A stretch of 64,000 nt of DNA from PALSA-968 sp964387075 (GTDB lineage: Bacteria > Bacteroidota > Bacteroidia > B-17B0 > Aurantibacillaceae): NCBI GenBank assembly GCA_964387075.1, contig CAYLVB010000010.1, forward strand, positions 1-64,000, written 5' to 3'. Below, piece by piece: positions 41,449 to 50,775 of the stretch (positions are counted from its first letter, which is position 1; the number at the start of each line of letters is the position of its first letter). Position numbers and translations under genes: made by a program. The notes under the pieces are model-generated. The model was not told the DNA's origin. It saw only the letters and a list, made by a program, of their open reading frames with translations, and searched no databases.

Positions 41449-43077
41449 ATGGACCTGGAATTCAACAAGAACGACGATAAGATGCGCATGCTCATCTCGC
41501 AAATGGAGCAGCGTTTAGGCAAAATATACCTCGGCGGCGGAAAAAGCCGTATTGAGAAGATGCACGAGCAGGGCAAGATGACCGCCCGCGAGCGTATTGA
41601 TTTTTTGCTGGATAAGGATTCTCCACGCGTTGAGGTTGGCGCTTTTGCCGGCTACGAAATGTATGCCGAGCACGGAGGTTGTCCGGGCGGCGGAGTGGTT
41701 GTGGTTATTGGGTACATTTCGGGAAGGCAAGCTATTGTTGTTGCTAATGACGCAACCGTGAAAGCCGGAGCCTGGTTCCCGATCACAGGAAAAAAGAATT
41801 TACGCGCACAGGAAATTTCTATTGAGAACAGGTTGCCCATTGTTTATTTGGTTGACAGCGCAGGGGTTTATTTACCGATGCAGGATGAGATCTTTCCCGA
41901 CAAAGAACACTTCGGAAGGATCTTCAGGAACAACGCGGTGATGAGCGGCATGGGCATTTTGCAGATAGCGGCGGTGATGGGAAGTTGTGTGGCGGGAGGA
42001 GCTTATTTGCCTATTATGAGCGATGAGGCCATGATCGTGGATAAAACAGGAAGTATTTTCTTAGCAGGAAGTTATTTGGTAAAAGCTGCTGTAGGAGAAA
42101 ATATAGATAATGAAACTTTAGGAGGAGCAACAACGCACTGCGAGATCAGCGGCGTTACCGATCATAAGTGCAAGGATGATAAAGATTGCCTGACTCGCAT
42201 CCGTAATATCTTCAGCAAAGTTGGAGATTATGAAAAGGCCGGTTTCAATCGCGAGAAAGCTGCTGCTCCCAAGAAAGATATCAAAGAAGTTTACGGTATC
42301 ATTCCTGAAGCCCGCGATAAGCAATACGACATGCGCGAGATCATCGCGCGTTTGGTGGATGGGAGCGAGTTTGACGAATACAAAGAACTATACGGACAAT
42401 CGATCATTTGCGGTTACGCGCGCATTGACGGCTGGGCGGTTGGAATTGTTGCTAATCAACGCAAGGTAGTGAAGAGCAAAAAAGGAGAAATGCAGTTTGG
42501 CGGCGTTATTTACAGTGATAGTGCCGATAAAGCCGCTCGTTTCATCATGAATTGCAACCAGCGTAAAGTGCCGTTGGTGTTCTTGCAGGATGCTACCGGT
42601 TTCATGGTAGGCAGCAGGAGCGAGCATGGAGGAATTATCAAGGACGGAGCCAAAATGGTGAATGCCATGGCGAATTCTGTGGTTCCAAAATTCACGATCA
42701 TCATTGGAAATTCATTCGGCGCGGCTAATTACGCGATGTGCGGTAAAGCGTACGACCCGCGTTTAATTGTTGGCTGGCCAACCGCGCAGGTCGCAGTTAT
42801 GGGTGGAGCCCAGGCCGCGAAAGTATTGGTGCAGATAGAAGTTGCTTCTTTAAAAGCGAAAGGCGAAGAAATTACCCCCGAAAAAGAATCTACACTCTAC
42901 AATAAAATAAAGGACCGTTACGACGCGCAAACCTCTCCTTATTACGCGGCTTCACGTTTGTGGCTTGATGCGATCATCGACCCCGTAGATACCCGCAAAT
43001 GGATCAGCATGGGCATCGAGAGCGCTAACCATGCGCCTATCACAAAAAAGTATAATGTGGGGGTGATACAAACCTAG
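41449..43077 (+). CDS. Acyl-CoA carboxylase carboxyltransferase (beta) subunit
   Basis: A 542-residue carboxyltransferase of the propionyl-/methylcrotonyl-CoA carboxylase type, moving CO2 from biotin to an acyl-CoA. The N half has GGGKSRIEKMHEQGKMTARERIDFLLD and SAGVYLPMQDEIFPDKEHFGR; the C half has LQDATGFMVGSRSEHGGIIKDG and TIIIGNSFGAANYAMCGKAYDP. The DKEHFGRIFRNNAVMSG region and length fit methylcrotonyl-CoA carboxylase best, which acts in leucine breakdown, but the biotin subunit is not nearby to confirm. Confidence 0.85.
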   Translation: MDLEFNKNDDKMRMLISQMEQRLGKIYLGGGKSRIEKMHEQGKMTARERIDFLLDKDSPRVEVGAFAGYEMYAEHGGCPGGGVVVVIGYISGRQAIVVANDATVKAGAWFPITGKKNLRAQEISIENRLPIVYLVDSAGVYLPMQDEIFPDKEHFGRIFRNNAVMSGMGILQIAAVMGSCVAGGAYLPIMSDEAMIVDKTGSIFLAGSYLVKAAVGENIDNETLGGATTHCEISGVTDHKCKDDKDCLTRIRNIFSKVGDYEKAGFNREKAAAPKKDIKEVYGIIPEARDKQYDMREIIARLVDGSEFDEYKELYGQSIICGYARIDGWAVGIVANQRKVVKSKKGEMQFGGVIYSDSADKAARFIMNCNQRKVPLVFLQDATGFMVGSRSEHGGIIKDGAKMVNAMANSVVPKFTIIIGNSFGAANYAMCGKAYDPRLIVGWPTAQVAVMGGAQAAKVLVQIEVASLKAKGEEITPEKESTLYNKIKDRYDAQTSPYYAASRLWLDAIIDPVDTRKWISMGIESANHAPITKKYNVGVIQT

Positions 43078-43083
43078 GAAACC

Positions 43084-45066
43084 ATGTTAGATAGAGCAAT
43101 ATCAGTTTTAGCGATATTCTTTGTATTGAACACTGCCTCCTGTCAGTCAAACTATACTTTTCCCGAAAAATTCAACAGCGCTGCGTACTTCTTTGACCCT
43201 GTCGGTGCCCATAAGGAACTATTGAAAAGGCCCGAAGCCAAGAACGACAAACAGGCTTTCGATTCGTATCTTATCGGTAGTGTGTACGCCCAGCAATATG
43301 CTTTTGATAATAACGAAGTGTATCTCGACTGGAACGAAATGGAGTCCTATCTTAAAAAAGTTTTGGATACACTTGTTAGCGAACAAAACGCAGGTAACCT
43401 GGATGTGTTCATTGTCCGCTCAGAGGAGTTCAATGCCTCGATGGACCGTTTCGGGATAATGAATGTGAATATTGGGCTACTGGCCCAGGCGGAGAATGAA
43501 GCAGAATTGGCCACCATTATGGGTCATGAAACCGGCCATTACCTTTTAAGGCATGTCACCAAAAGCACAAATGAGTATAATATCCTGTTGGATTATAAGG
43601 GTAGTATGGATATTGCTTCGATGGACCTATGGTACAGGAATAAAAGAAAGCGAGAGTCGCAAGCGGATAGTTTTGCTTACAAATGTGCAGGCCGGTGTGG
43701 TTATTCGCTTTCAGCCATGCTCAAGACCCATGAGAAGCGCGATATGTGGTATCGCCTGAACGTGAACCAAGTACCGTATTCCGGGTTGAAGAGAATATCG
43801 CAAATGCCTGATGAAGAACTTGTAAGAATAAATAACAAGAACTCATCCGCGTTTGCAGGGCATCCTTTGGGTGTAGAGAGGTATTTGAAATGCCGTTGGG
43901 CTTTAACCCAGAACAAAAAGCCGGTTAAAAATTTTCTGATCGACTCTGTACAGTTCTGCAAGTTGAAGAAAATAGCCAGGGAGGAGCGAAAAAGGATCAC
44001 GTTTGATAAATGCGAATACAGAGCGTGTGCGGAGTTCTGTTTTATCGACTACCTCCACGAACCCAAAAAACTGAAGAATATGTATATGCTTTGCGAAAGC
44101 CTGAGGCGTCTGGTTTACGCCAAGCCCGACATGGCCAAGCTTCCTTTCCTGGCCGAATACCACCACGACAAAGGTCTTTATGACTACAACAAAAGTATAC
44201 TTCATAAACCCGATTATCTATTCGAGGATTATGAGGAATTTGAAGCTCTTAAGGGGGATCCGCTGTTTACAAGTGAAAAAAAGCCTTTTAATACGTATGA
44301 GGAAGCTTTTCTTTATTTCTCCGGAGAGGCCCTCAAGGTGAATCTGAATGAAGCGCGTCTCGGGCTGGGACTTCACTACTTTGGTAAAAGCAGGATGGAT
44401 AGCGCTAAAAAGTATCTCGAACTGTATGTTGGCAATGGCACAGGCCTTTATATCGATCTGGCGAAAGATCTTCTCGACGATCAAACATTCTCTTCGGCAG
44501 ATCAGAAAACGCTGGTTGTATATAATAATACAGAGAATTATAGCGGAGAGGAATACAATTATTATTATACTTTGCTGCGTAAAGCGGAAAATGATAATGT
44601 AAGAAAGATATTCGGAGAGATGAAGAGCGGATTTGACCTGGTTTTCATGAATGAGCTCATGGGAACAAAACCGCGTAAGCTCTTCGAATACCAAAGGATG
44701 ATGCGATCGATATTCTCTCTTTATAGCGACGAAGAGATCGACGGGGTGGCCAAATACGCCTTGGTTTTAAAAGATCGTAAACAAACTCCTTCGGCTATAC
44801 GAACAGCGAGAAAGTCCGTGTTGCTGTATGCCCCCGAATGGTACAATTGGTTAAAGCAGGAAGGTTACGGCAAGCTTTATTTTACAAATGTGACCTACAA
44901 GTTCTACAACTATTTTTCGGATGACGATTATGAAGACAACTATACAGCCTTTTACCTTGACCTTAATTCCCTGAAGCCGTCCTTTAAGGAACCGAAGAGA
45001 AAAAACAATAAACAAACGGATGAGGAGATCGCGAAAGACCTGTTTTATTTCCTCAACGGTAATTGA
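43084..45066 (+). CDS. M48-family metalloprotease lipoprotein
   Basis: A 660-residue exported protease. The N-terminus is a lipoprotein signal (LAIFFVLNTASC, Cys20). The zinc site HETGH is at 148-152 in IMGHETGHYLLRH; the third ligand, Glu191, is in KRESQADSFAY. This is the M48B (BepA/LoiP-like) arrangement used for periplasmic quality control of outer-membrane proteins. The long C-terminal half (about 300-660) has helical TPR-like segments, one near AFLYFSGEALKVNLNEARLG, as in BepA. It starts 6 bases after the carboxylase gene. Confidence 0.85.
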   Translation: MLDRAISVLAIFFVLNTASCQSNYTFPEKFNSAAYFFDPVGAHKELLKRPEAKNDKQAFDSYLIGSVYAQQYAFDNNEVYLDWNEMESYLKKVLDTLVSEQNAGNLDVFIVRSEEFNASMDRFGIMNVNIGLLAQAENEAELATIMGHETGHYLLRHVTKSTNEYNILLDYKGSMDIASMDLWYRNKRKRESQADSFAYKCAGRCGYSLSAMLKTHEKRDMWYRLNVNQVPYSGLKRISQMPDEELVRINNKNSSAFAGHPLGVERYLKCRWALTQNKKPVKNFLIDSVQFCKLKKIAREERKRITFDKCEYRACAEFCFIDYLHEPKKLKNMYMLCESLRRLVYAKPDMAKLPFLAEYHHDKGLYDYNKSILHKPDYLFEDYEEFEALKGDPLFTSEKKPFNTYEEAFLYFSGEALKVNLNEARLGLGLHYFGKSRMDSAKKYLELYVGNGTGLYIDLAKDLLDDQTFSSADQKTLVVYNNTENYSGEEYNYYYTLLRKAENDNVRKIFGEMKSGFDLVFMNELMGTKPRKLFEYQRMMRSIFSLYSDEEIDGVAKYALVLKDRKQTPSAIRTARKSVLLYAPEWYNWLKQEGYGKLYFTNVTYKFYNYFSDDDYEDNYTAFYLDLNSLKPSFKEPKRKNNKQTDEEIAKDLFYFLNGN

Positions 45067-45071
45067 ATTTT

Positions 45072-45488
45072 CTAACTCACAGAAACATTCCTCATCTCTC
45101 CACTCCCTTCAATAAAAACCTTCACGGCATCCCCAGGCAGAATTTGCTTTGCCATATCCGGCCATTCAATAAAACAATAATTTCCGCTGTATAAATACTC
45201 TTCCATCCCTAGATCAAGACACTCTTCTAAGTTCTTTACGCGATACAGATCGAAGTGATAGATCTTTCCTTTCGAAGCGGCGTATTCATTCACAATAGCA
45301 AAAGTGGGACTGCTCATAGAGGCGGAAACTCCCAGTTGCCGGCAAATTTCCTTAATGAGCGTGGTCTTGCCGCTGCCCATCTCTCCGTAGAACAAAACAA
45401 TTCTTCTTTCGCCAAGTTCGGTAATGATATCCCTCGCTACTTCGGGCAGAACATCAAGAGTTACCGAACTAAAAGAGAGCTTATTCAT
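45072..45488 (-). CDS. tsaE: tRNA threonylcarbamoyladenosine synthesis ATPase TsaE
   Basis: A 138-residue P-loop ATPase needed, with TsaB and TsaD, for the t6A37 modification of ANN-decoding tRNAs. Walker A GEMGSGKTTLIKEICRQLG begins at residue 35; SSPTFAIVNEY, YHFDLYRVKNLEE and CFIEWPDM are the family's conserved blocks. Normal length. It is downstream of the alanine dehydrogenase gene on the minus strand across a 74-base repeat-rich gap. Confidence 0.93.
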   Translation of the reverse strand: MNKLSFSSVTLDVLPEVARDIITELGERRIVLFYGEMGSGKTTLIKEICRQLGVSASMSSPTFAIVNEYAASKGKIYHFDLYRVKNLEECLDLGMEEYLYSGNYCFIEWPDMAKQILPGDAVKVFIEGSGEMRNVSVS

Positions 45489-45562
45489 GGATGAATGGCT
45501 GATAGATGAATGGTTTTATGGCTGATATTTTCTCGTACCTCGTACCTCCAACCTCGTACCTA
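45489..45562. repeat. Short tandem repeats between ald and tsaE
   Basis: TCGTACCT occurs three times within 45533-45562 (CTCGTACCTCGTACCTCC then AACCTCGTACCT), and GATGAATGG twice at 45489-45513. Such simple repeats are common between Bacteroidota genes; no function is clear. Confidence 0.6.
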
Positions 45563-46780
45563 CTAATACATCTGTACCAGCAAATTGATATCCTTGAATG
45601 GCATATTAAATGTTTCGGCGAGGTATTGATTGGTAAGAACGCCATTGTATAGGTAAACGCCATTTCTTACCCCGGGATCCTTACGCACCAAACTTTCAAA
45701 ACCACCTTCGTCGCCAAGTGTCAAGAGAATTTGCGCGAACAGGTTACTGAAAGCGTAAGATGCAGTACGCGATACACGCGAGGCAATGTTGGGAACACAG
45801 TAATGAATAACGCCGTGTTTGCGGAACACAGGCTTCGAGTGATTGGTAACTTCCGAAGTTTCGCAGCAGCCGCCCTGGTCAATGCTCACATCCACGATCA
45901 CGGCGCCGGTTTTCATTTCGCTTACCATCGCTTCAGAAATGATGATGGGTGCACGGCCTGTTTTGCTACGCATAGCACCAATAACCACATCGGCGCTTTT
46001 TAAATGCTTAGCCAGCACTTTGGGTTGAATGATAGAAGTAAATACACGCGAACCCAAATTACTTTGTATTCGACGCAGGCGCGTAGTAGAATTATCAAAT
46101 ACTTTCACATAAGCGCCTAATCCTATAGCGGCACGCGCTGCAAATTCAGCAACGGTACCCGCTCCCATGATCACAACCTCGGTAGGAGAGATACCGGATA
46201 TGCCTCCTAAAATAGAGCCCATCCCGTTGTTGTTATTCGAAAGATACTCGGCGGCGATCAGGATCGAAGCGCCCCCCGCGATCTCTCCCATGGCGCGAAC
46301 AAAAGGAAGGATCCCCAGTTCGTCAGTGATCCAATCGACCGCAACGGCGTTGATCTTTTTATTGGATAATTTCTTTAAGAACTCTTCGGGTTGCGTAGTA
46401 AATTGTAAAGCTGAAAAAATAGTTTGCTTTTGCGACATCATTTCAACCTCTTCCATGGTTGGCGGTGCAATTTTCACCACAATGTCAGCTTTATAGACTT
46501 CTTCGGCGCTGTAAGCAATTTCGGCTCCTGCCTCGCTGTAATCGTTATCTAAAAAATTGGCGGCTTTACCTGCGTTGGTCTCTACCACAACACGGTGACC
46601 GTTATTCGTTAACAGGGCAACGGCATCGGGTACCAGCGGCACCCGGTTCTCCTGGTAGGCGATCTCATTGGGAATGCCGATAAAAAGTTTTCCCTTCTTA
46701 CGGGCCACTTCCAGCATTTCTTCCTGGGGCATCATCACCCCTTTGGTCAGCGAATAAAGCGCTTCTTTTGAAATTACCAT
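45563..46780 (-). CDS. ald: Alanine dehydrogenase
   Basis: A 405-residue NAD-dependent enzyme of the alanine dehydrogenase/PNT family, converting alanine to pyruvate and ammonia. IGIPNEIAYQENRVPLVPDAV at the N-terminus has the substrate-binding Arg/Glu region; the nucleotide fold is VVIMGAGTVAEFAARAAIGLG; VSIDQGGCCETSEVTNHSKP and CVPNIASRVSRTASYAFSN are family hallmarks. It is slightly longer than the classic 370-residue enzyme because of an N-terminal extension (VISKEALYSLTKGVMMPQEE) common in Bacteroidota. The family NAD(P) transhydrogenase alpha chain is ruled out by gene context. Confidence 0.88.
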   Translation of the reverse strand: MVISKEALYSLTKGVMMPQEEMLEVARKKGKLFIGIPNEIAYQENRVPLVPDAVALLTNNGHRVVVETNAGKAANFLDNDYSEAGAEIAYSAEEVYKADIVVKIAPPTMEEVEMMSQKQTIFSALQFTTQPEEFLKKLSNKKINAVAVDWITDELGILPFVRAMGEIAGGASILIAAEYLSNNNNGMGSILGGISGISPTEVVIMGAGTVAEFAARAAIGLGAYVKVFDNSTTRLRRIQSNLGSRVFTSIIQPKVLAKHLKSADVVIGAMRSKTGRAPIIISEAMVSEMKTGAVIVDVSIDQGGCCETSEVTNHSKPVFRKHGVIHYCVPNIASRVSRTASYAFSNLFAQILLTLGDEGGFESLVRKDPGVRNGVYLYNGVLTNQYLAETFNMPFKDINLLVQMY

Positions 46781-46838
46781 ACTTTATTTTGTATTATTCT
46801 TTTCATTTTGCAGGCAGTGAGGTCATTTAGGAGGTGCT

Positions 46839-47579
46839 TCATCGGCCGTGATATTTAGGCGCGTTGCAATCCAGGTCGTACGCGGCAATGCCCTGTTTTA
46901 TCCTATAGATCAGGCCCACACGCGTTTCCCAGGTGCGGTTCCTTGCCCAGATCTTTCCTCCGTCGCTCTTGTATTGGTATATCAACGCATCCGGGTTATA
47001 ATGCTCTTCTACAAAAATGCTCCAGGGTCCGCGCAGCCTGAACTCCATGCCCAGACCAACATCCGGGCTTGCCCAGAATTTTTTGAAATTCCCGGCCACG
47101 TAACTGTAAGCGGGAGTGCTTTTAGAGAGATTGTATTCGGCACGAACACCCACTATAATGTAAGTAGGTCGTCCAAAACCAAGATTGATGTAGCGCTTTA
47201 AAAAATTATTCCACTGGATATAGGTGAGCTTGTTCACTTTTTTCTGTTGCGCATCGGTAATGGGGTCCAGCAATTCATTCTCGCGCGATCCTTTGTTGCA
47301 ATACTCGGCCTCCATCTGCCAGCGCCATACACTGCTGCGCAGCATCTCTACAAATATACCCGCGCACCAGCTGTGACGCTCTGAACCTTTGTGTGAAGGC
47401 GGCCTGGCATGTAAGAAACCCGGATCGCTGGCAAAATCCTCGGGATATTTGTTCTTGTAGCGATGCCGAGAGGAGGTCTCTCCCGCAAAAACTCCCCACG
47501 CGCGGAAGAACTGCGGGAAAGCCGTATAGTGCAGCGCAAACAACACCAGTACAAAGAATATTTTACGCGAATGTTTCAT
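46839..47579 (-). CDS. Hypothetical outer-membrane protein
   Basis: I do not recognise the family. The 246-residue product starts with a signal peptide (FFVLVLFALHYTAFPQ). The mature part has a basic N-terminal stretch (ETSSRHRYKNKYPEDF) and then alternating aromatic strands (YINLGFGRPTYIIVGVRAEYNL; SPDVGLGMEFRLRGPWSIFVEE; WETRVGLIYRIKQG), the pattern of a small beta-barrel. Lies directly downstream of fabD on the same strand. Confidence 0.7.
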   Translation of the reverse strand: MKHSRKIFFVLVLFALHYTAFPQFFRAWGVFAGETSSRHRYKNKYPEDFASDPGFLHARPPSHKGSERHSWCAGIFVEMLRSSVWRWQMEAEYCNKGSRENELLDPITDAQQKKVNKLTYIQWNNFLKRYINLGFGRPTYIIVGVRAEYNLSKSTPAYSYVAGNFKKFWASPDVGLGMEFRLRGPWSIFVEEHYNPDALIYQYKSDGGKIWARNRTWETRVGLIYRIKQGIAAYDLDCNAPKYHGR

Positions 47580-47580
47580 A

Positions 47581-48456
47581 TTAAGCGCTTAAGGCCTCAA
47601 CCTCTTTGTTCACTTTTTTAATTAAGCCTTGCAGCACTTTGCCGGGGCCCACTTCTGTAAAATGCGTGGCGCCGTCCTTCAGCATTTGCTCAACGGTCTG
47701 CGTCCAGCGTACGGGCGCGGTAAGCTGCGCGATGAGATTCTTTTTAATTTCATGGGGATCGCTTACCGCTTTGGCCGTTACGTTCTGGTATACCGGGCAA
47801 ATGGGTTTGTTGAAATTCGTTTCGTTGATGGCTTTTTCCAGTTCCACGCGCGCGGGTTCCATCAGGGGCGAGTGAAAAGCGCCTCCAACCGGAAGTACCA
47901 GGGCACGTTTGGCGCCCGCTCCTTTCAGTCGCTCGCAGGCTATCTCAATTCCTTTCATGCTTCCCGAGATCACTAATTGGCCGGGACAGTTATAATTGGC
48001 GGCAACCACCACTTCTTCGGTGATGCCCGCGCAAACTTCTTCCACTTTGGCGTCCTCTAATCCTAATACCGCGGCCATGGTGCTGGGGTTGATCTCGCAG
48101 GCATGTTGCATGGCCAGGGCCCGTTTGAAAACAAGTTTCAGCGCGTCTTCGAAGGACAAAGTTTTATTGGCGACCAAGGATGAAAATTCTCCTAAGGAAT
48201 GTCCAGCAACCATGTCGGGGTTAAAATCGGCAAGCGTAGAGGCCAGTACTACAGAGTGCAGAAATATGGCGGGCTGGGTAATTTTGGTTTGCCTCAGTTC
48301 CTCGTCGGTGCCGCCAAACATCGTATCTGTGATACGGAAACCGAGGATCTCGTTGGCTTTTTCAAAAAGTGCTTTGGCGTTGGGGTTATTCTCGTAAAGG
48401 TCCTTCCCCATACCGGGGAACTGCGAACCTTGACCTGGAAATACGTATGCTTTCAT
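47581..48456 (-). CDS. fabD: Malonyl-CoA:ACP transacylase
   Basis: A 291-residue enzyme loading malonyl groups on acyl carrier protein for fatty acid synthesis. FPGQGSQFPGMGKDLYE opens the protein; the nucleophile is Ser87 in AGHSLGEFSSLV; LPVGGAFHSPLMEPA carries the catalytic histidine; FTEVGPGKVLQGLIKK ends it. Normal length. Other fab genes are not adjacent. Confidence 0.94.
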   Translation of the reverse strand: MKAYVFPGQGSQFPGMGKDLYENNPNAKALFEKANEILGFRITDTMFGGTDEELRQTKITQPAIFLHSVVLASTLADFNPDMVAGHSLGEFSSLVANKTLSFEDALKLVFKRALAMQHACEINPSTMAAVLGLEDAKVEEVCAGITEEVVVAANYNCPGQLVISGSMKGIEIACERLKGAGAKRALVLPVGGAFHSPLMEPARVELEKAINETNFNKPICPVYQNVTAKAVSDPHEIKKNLIAQLTAPVRWTQTVEQMLKDGATHFTEVGPGKVLQGLIKKVNKEVEALSA

Positions 48457-48492
48457 AGAGTAAAAATAGCCTTAAGATAAAGCTTTGAAAGG

Positions 48493-48650
48493 TAGGTGTT
48501 TTGCCCATAAAACCCAAACCCACTTAGGCTAAAGTAATTAACCAAAATTTGTGAATAGCGTAGGGAAAAAGGGCGAGCCAGGAGACATTGAAACTCAATT
48601 AGCAGGATCCCGGCTGCTCTCCCTTATTCCATGAGGGTTTTGGGTGGATT
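48493..48650 (+). ncRNA. Possible structured RNA upstream of the OmpA gene
   Basis: The 282-base gap 48457-48739 has stacked complementary segments: CCCAAACCC (48513-48521) with GGGTTTTGGG (48635-48644, one bulge); AGGGA (48562-48566) with TCCCT (48620-48624); AGCC (48576-48579) with GGCT (48612-48615); and hairpin ATTGA-AAC-TCAAT (48587-48599). The stretch AGCCAGGAGAC (48576-48586) equals the core of the cobalamin riboswitch B12 box, but the rest of that riboswitch is not recognisable. It could be a leader element or an independent small RNA. Confidence 0.35.
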
Positions 48651-48739
48651 AAGGTATGTAATAAGGCACGATTTTGGCATCCCAATACCAAAGCCCTGTA
48701 AAAGGCGTTATTTAATTTTTGATACCTTTACGCATTGCC

Positions 48740-50773
48740 ATGAAAAAGCCCGCTATTACCATATTTTTCGGCCTGTTCCTCAGCATTTTCGCTTTTGGGC
48801 AGGATGAAGAAGAAGCAAAGAAAAGCGCCTGCCCCGAACCCGATGAAAAGAAGGCGGTAGACCTCTTCAAAAAAGGCACTGATAAGAAAAAATACAAAAA
48901 GCCGGAGCGTTTAAAGTACCTGCAGGAAGCCCTCAACATCGAACCGGGTTACGCCGAGGCCAACATGGCCCTGGGTAACGAACTTATTGTAAAATGCAAG
49001 CTCGATAACCTGCCTTTTTCAACCGCGCGCCCCTATTTTTTAGCGGCAGTGAAAGTATGTCCAAAGATCCATTCAGAGCCTTATTACTACATCGGTTTCA
49101 GTTATTACGAGGATTCGATGAATGATTCGGCCGTAAAATACCTCAATGAATTCCTGAAGTTCCAGGATGACGACGAGAGCAAGTTCAGCAAGGATTATCA
49201 ATTTGAGCAATACCAAAGCAAGGAAATGGTGAAGGCTGCCAAAAAGGAGACGGAACTTAAAAAGAAGATCGTGCCTTTCAGTCCAAAGGTCCTGGTGAAT
49301 ATTTCAGGAGCCAACAACGAGTACCTGCCTTACATTTCTCCCGATGAGACTGTTTTTCTTTATACACGCACCATGCCCGACCAGAGCAAGGACAGGGTGT
49401 ACCAAAGCGATAAAGAGAAAGAAGTGTTTACGATCTCCAAAAAGCAAAAGGACGGAACTTTCGACAAAGGCGAACCCATGGAATGGCCTTTCAACGAGAA
49501 CGCCAACGAAGGTGGCGCGTGTGTTACTATCGACAATAAACACCTCTATTATACCATTTACAAGAATGAAGGTGGCCAACAGCCTAATGCCGACATTTAT
49601 TATTCAGACCAGATCGATGGTGTTTGGGGCGAGATCCGCAAGGTGCCAAACATCAATGATCCCGTGTATTGGGATTCTCAGCCTTCTATCTCAGCAGATG
49701 GGAACACGCTGTACTTTGCAAGCGACAGGCCGGGTGGTTTGGGAAAAGTGGATCTTTGGAAGAGTGATCGCGACCCGGTTACCAAACAATGGAAGGCTCC
49801 CGTGAACCTTGGGCCGCGCATTAATACACCCGGTACTGAGAAATGTCCTTTCATTCACTCCGACTCCGAGACACTTTATTACAGCAGCGATGGTCTGTAT
49901 GGTTTTGGCGGGCTTGATATTTTTTATGTACGTAAGGACGAAAAAGGCAATTGGAAAGAGCCGGAGAATATAGGTTCACCTATTAATTCAGAATCGGAAG
50001 ACGCGGGTTTCTTTGTGAGTACGGACGGAACCAAGGGTTTTTTCTGTTCCTATGCCAATGAAGGTAAGGTACGCGGGCAGGGGGTTGGGAAATATGATGT
50101 ATATTATTTCGAACTGTATAAAGAAGCGCGCCCCGAAGCCGTAGCTTTCTTAAAAGGACAGGTGAAAGATCAAAATGGAGATCCTCCAAAAACAAACGTG
50201 GTGGTTGAGATCAAGGATGTGAAAACGCACGAAAAAACACAGGCTGTGGTGGATTCTGTCACCGGTCATTATGTGGCAGCGGTGAACCTGAAGAAATTCA
50301 AGAATGAAGTGGTTGTTACCGTGAAAGCGCCGGATCATTCTTTTGTTGCGGAGAAAGTGGAGTTACGTGGCGCCAGCTTTGAGAAGCCTGCGCAAATGCC
50401 CGAAATGAAAATTGAACGAGTGGAGACCGGGAGATCTTTTGTGATCAATAACATTCTATACGCCACCGGTGCGGCCGACCTTTATCCCGAATCGTATGTA
50501 GTGCTTGATGAGTTCGCGGAGTACCTGAAAGAGAATGCTTCCTTTAAGGTAGAGATACAGGGTCATACCGATAATGTGGGAAGCGACGCGGATAATTTAG
50601 CGCTTTCGCAAAAGCGTGCAGACAACGTTAAAAAATACCTGGAGACAAAGGGAATTCCTGCCACGCGCGTTACCTCCAAAGGATACGGAGCAGGAAAACC
50701 GGTGGCGAGCAACGCAACGGTAGAGGGGAAGGCTAAGAACAGGAGAACAGAATTCTTAATCCTCGATAAATAA
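48740..50773 (+). CDS. OmpA-family protein with PD40 propeller
   Basis: A 677-residue outer-membrane-associated protein, common in Bacteroidota. The start at 48740 opens the signal peptide (ITIFFGLFLSIFAFGQ). Residues about 35-165 are TPR-like; about 185-460 are PD40/WD40-like beta-propeller blades (DSQPSISADGNTLYFASDRP, EKCPFIHSDSETLYYSSDG); about 475-560 a carboxypeptidase-regulatory-like domain; and about 580-677 the OmpA C-terminal domain binding peptidoglycan (VEIQGHTDNVGSDADNLALS, KAKNRRTEFLIL). It links the outer membrane to the wall. PorE, a T9SS part, has the same layout, but equating them is inference. Confidence 0.85.
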   Translation: MKKPAITIFFGLFLSIFAFGQDEEEAKKSACPEPDEKKAVDLFKKGTDKKKYKKPERLKYLQEALNIEPGYAEANMALGNELIVKCKLDNLPFSTARPYFLAAVKVCPKIHSEPYYYIGFSYYEDSMNDSAVKYLNEFLKFQDDDESKFSKDYQFEQYQSKEMVKAAKKETELKKKIVPFSPKVLVNISGANNEYLPYISPDETVFLYTRTMPDQSKDRVYQSDKEKEVFTISKKQKDGTFDKGEPMEWPFNENANEGGACVTIDNKHLYYTIYKNEGGQQPNADIYYSDQIDGVWGEIRKVPNINDPVYWDSQPSISADGNTLYFASDRPGGLGKVDLWKSDRDPVTKQWKAPVNLGPRINTPGTEKCPFIHSDSETLYYSSDGLYGFGGLDIFYVRKDEKGNWKEPENIGSPINSESEDAGFFVSTDGTKGFFCSYANEGKVRGQGVGKYDVYYFELYKEARPEAVAFLKGQVKDQNGDPPKTNVVVEIKDVKTHEKTQAVVDSVTGHYVAAVNLKKFKNEVVVTVKAPDHSFVAEKVELRGASFEKPAQMPEMKIERVETGRSFVINNILYATGAADLYPESYVVLDEFAEYLKENASFKVEIQGHTDNVGSDADNLALSQKRADNVKKYLETKGIPATRVTSKGYGAGKPVASNATVEGKAKNRRTEFLILDK

Positions 50774-50775
50774 CC

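Noticed and set aside
45489..45562. CRISPR-like array from the TCGTACCT repeats
   Set aside because: Repeats are 8 bases with almost no spacers, and no cas gene is present.
48493..48650. A full cobalamin riboswitch
   Set aside because: Only the 11-base core of the B12 box matches; other conserved blocks are not found, so I list it only as a possible structured RNA.
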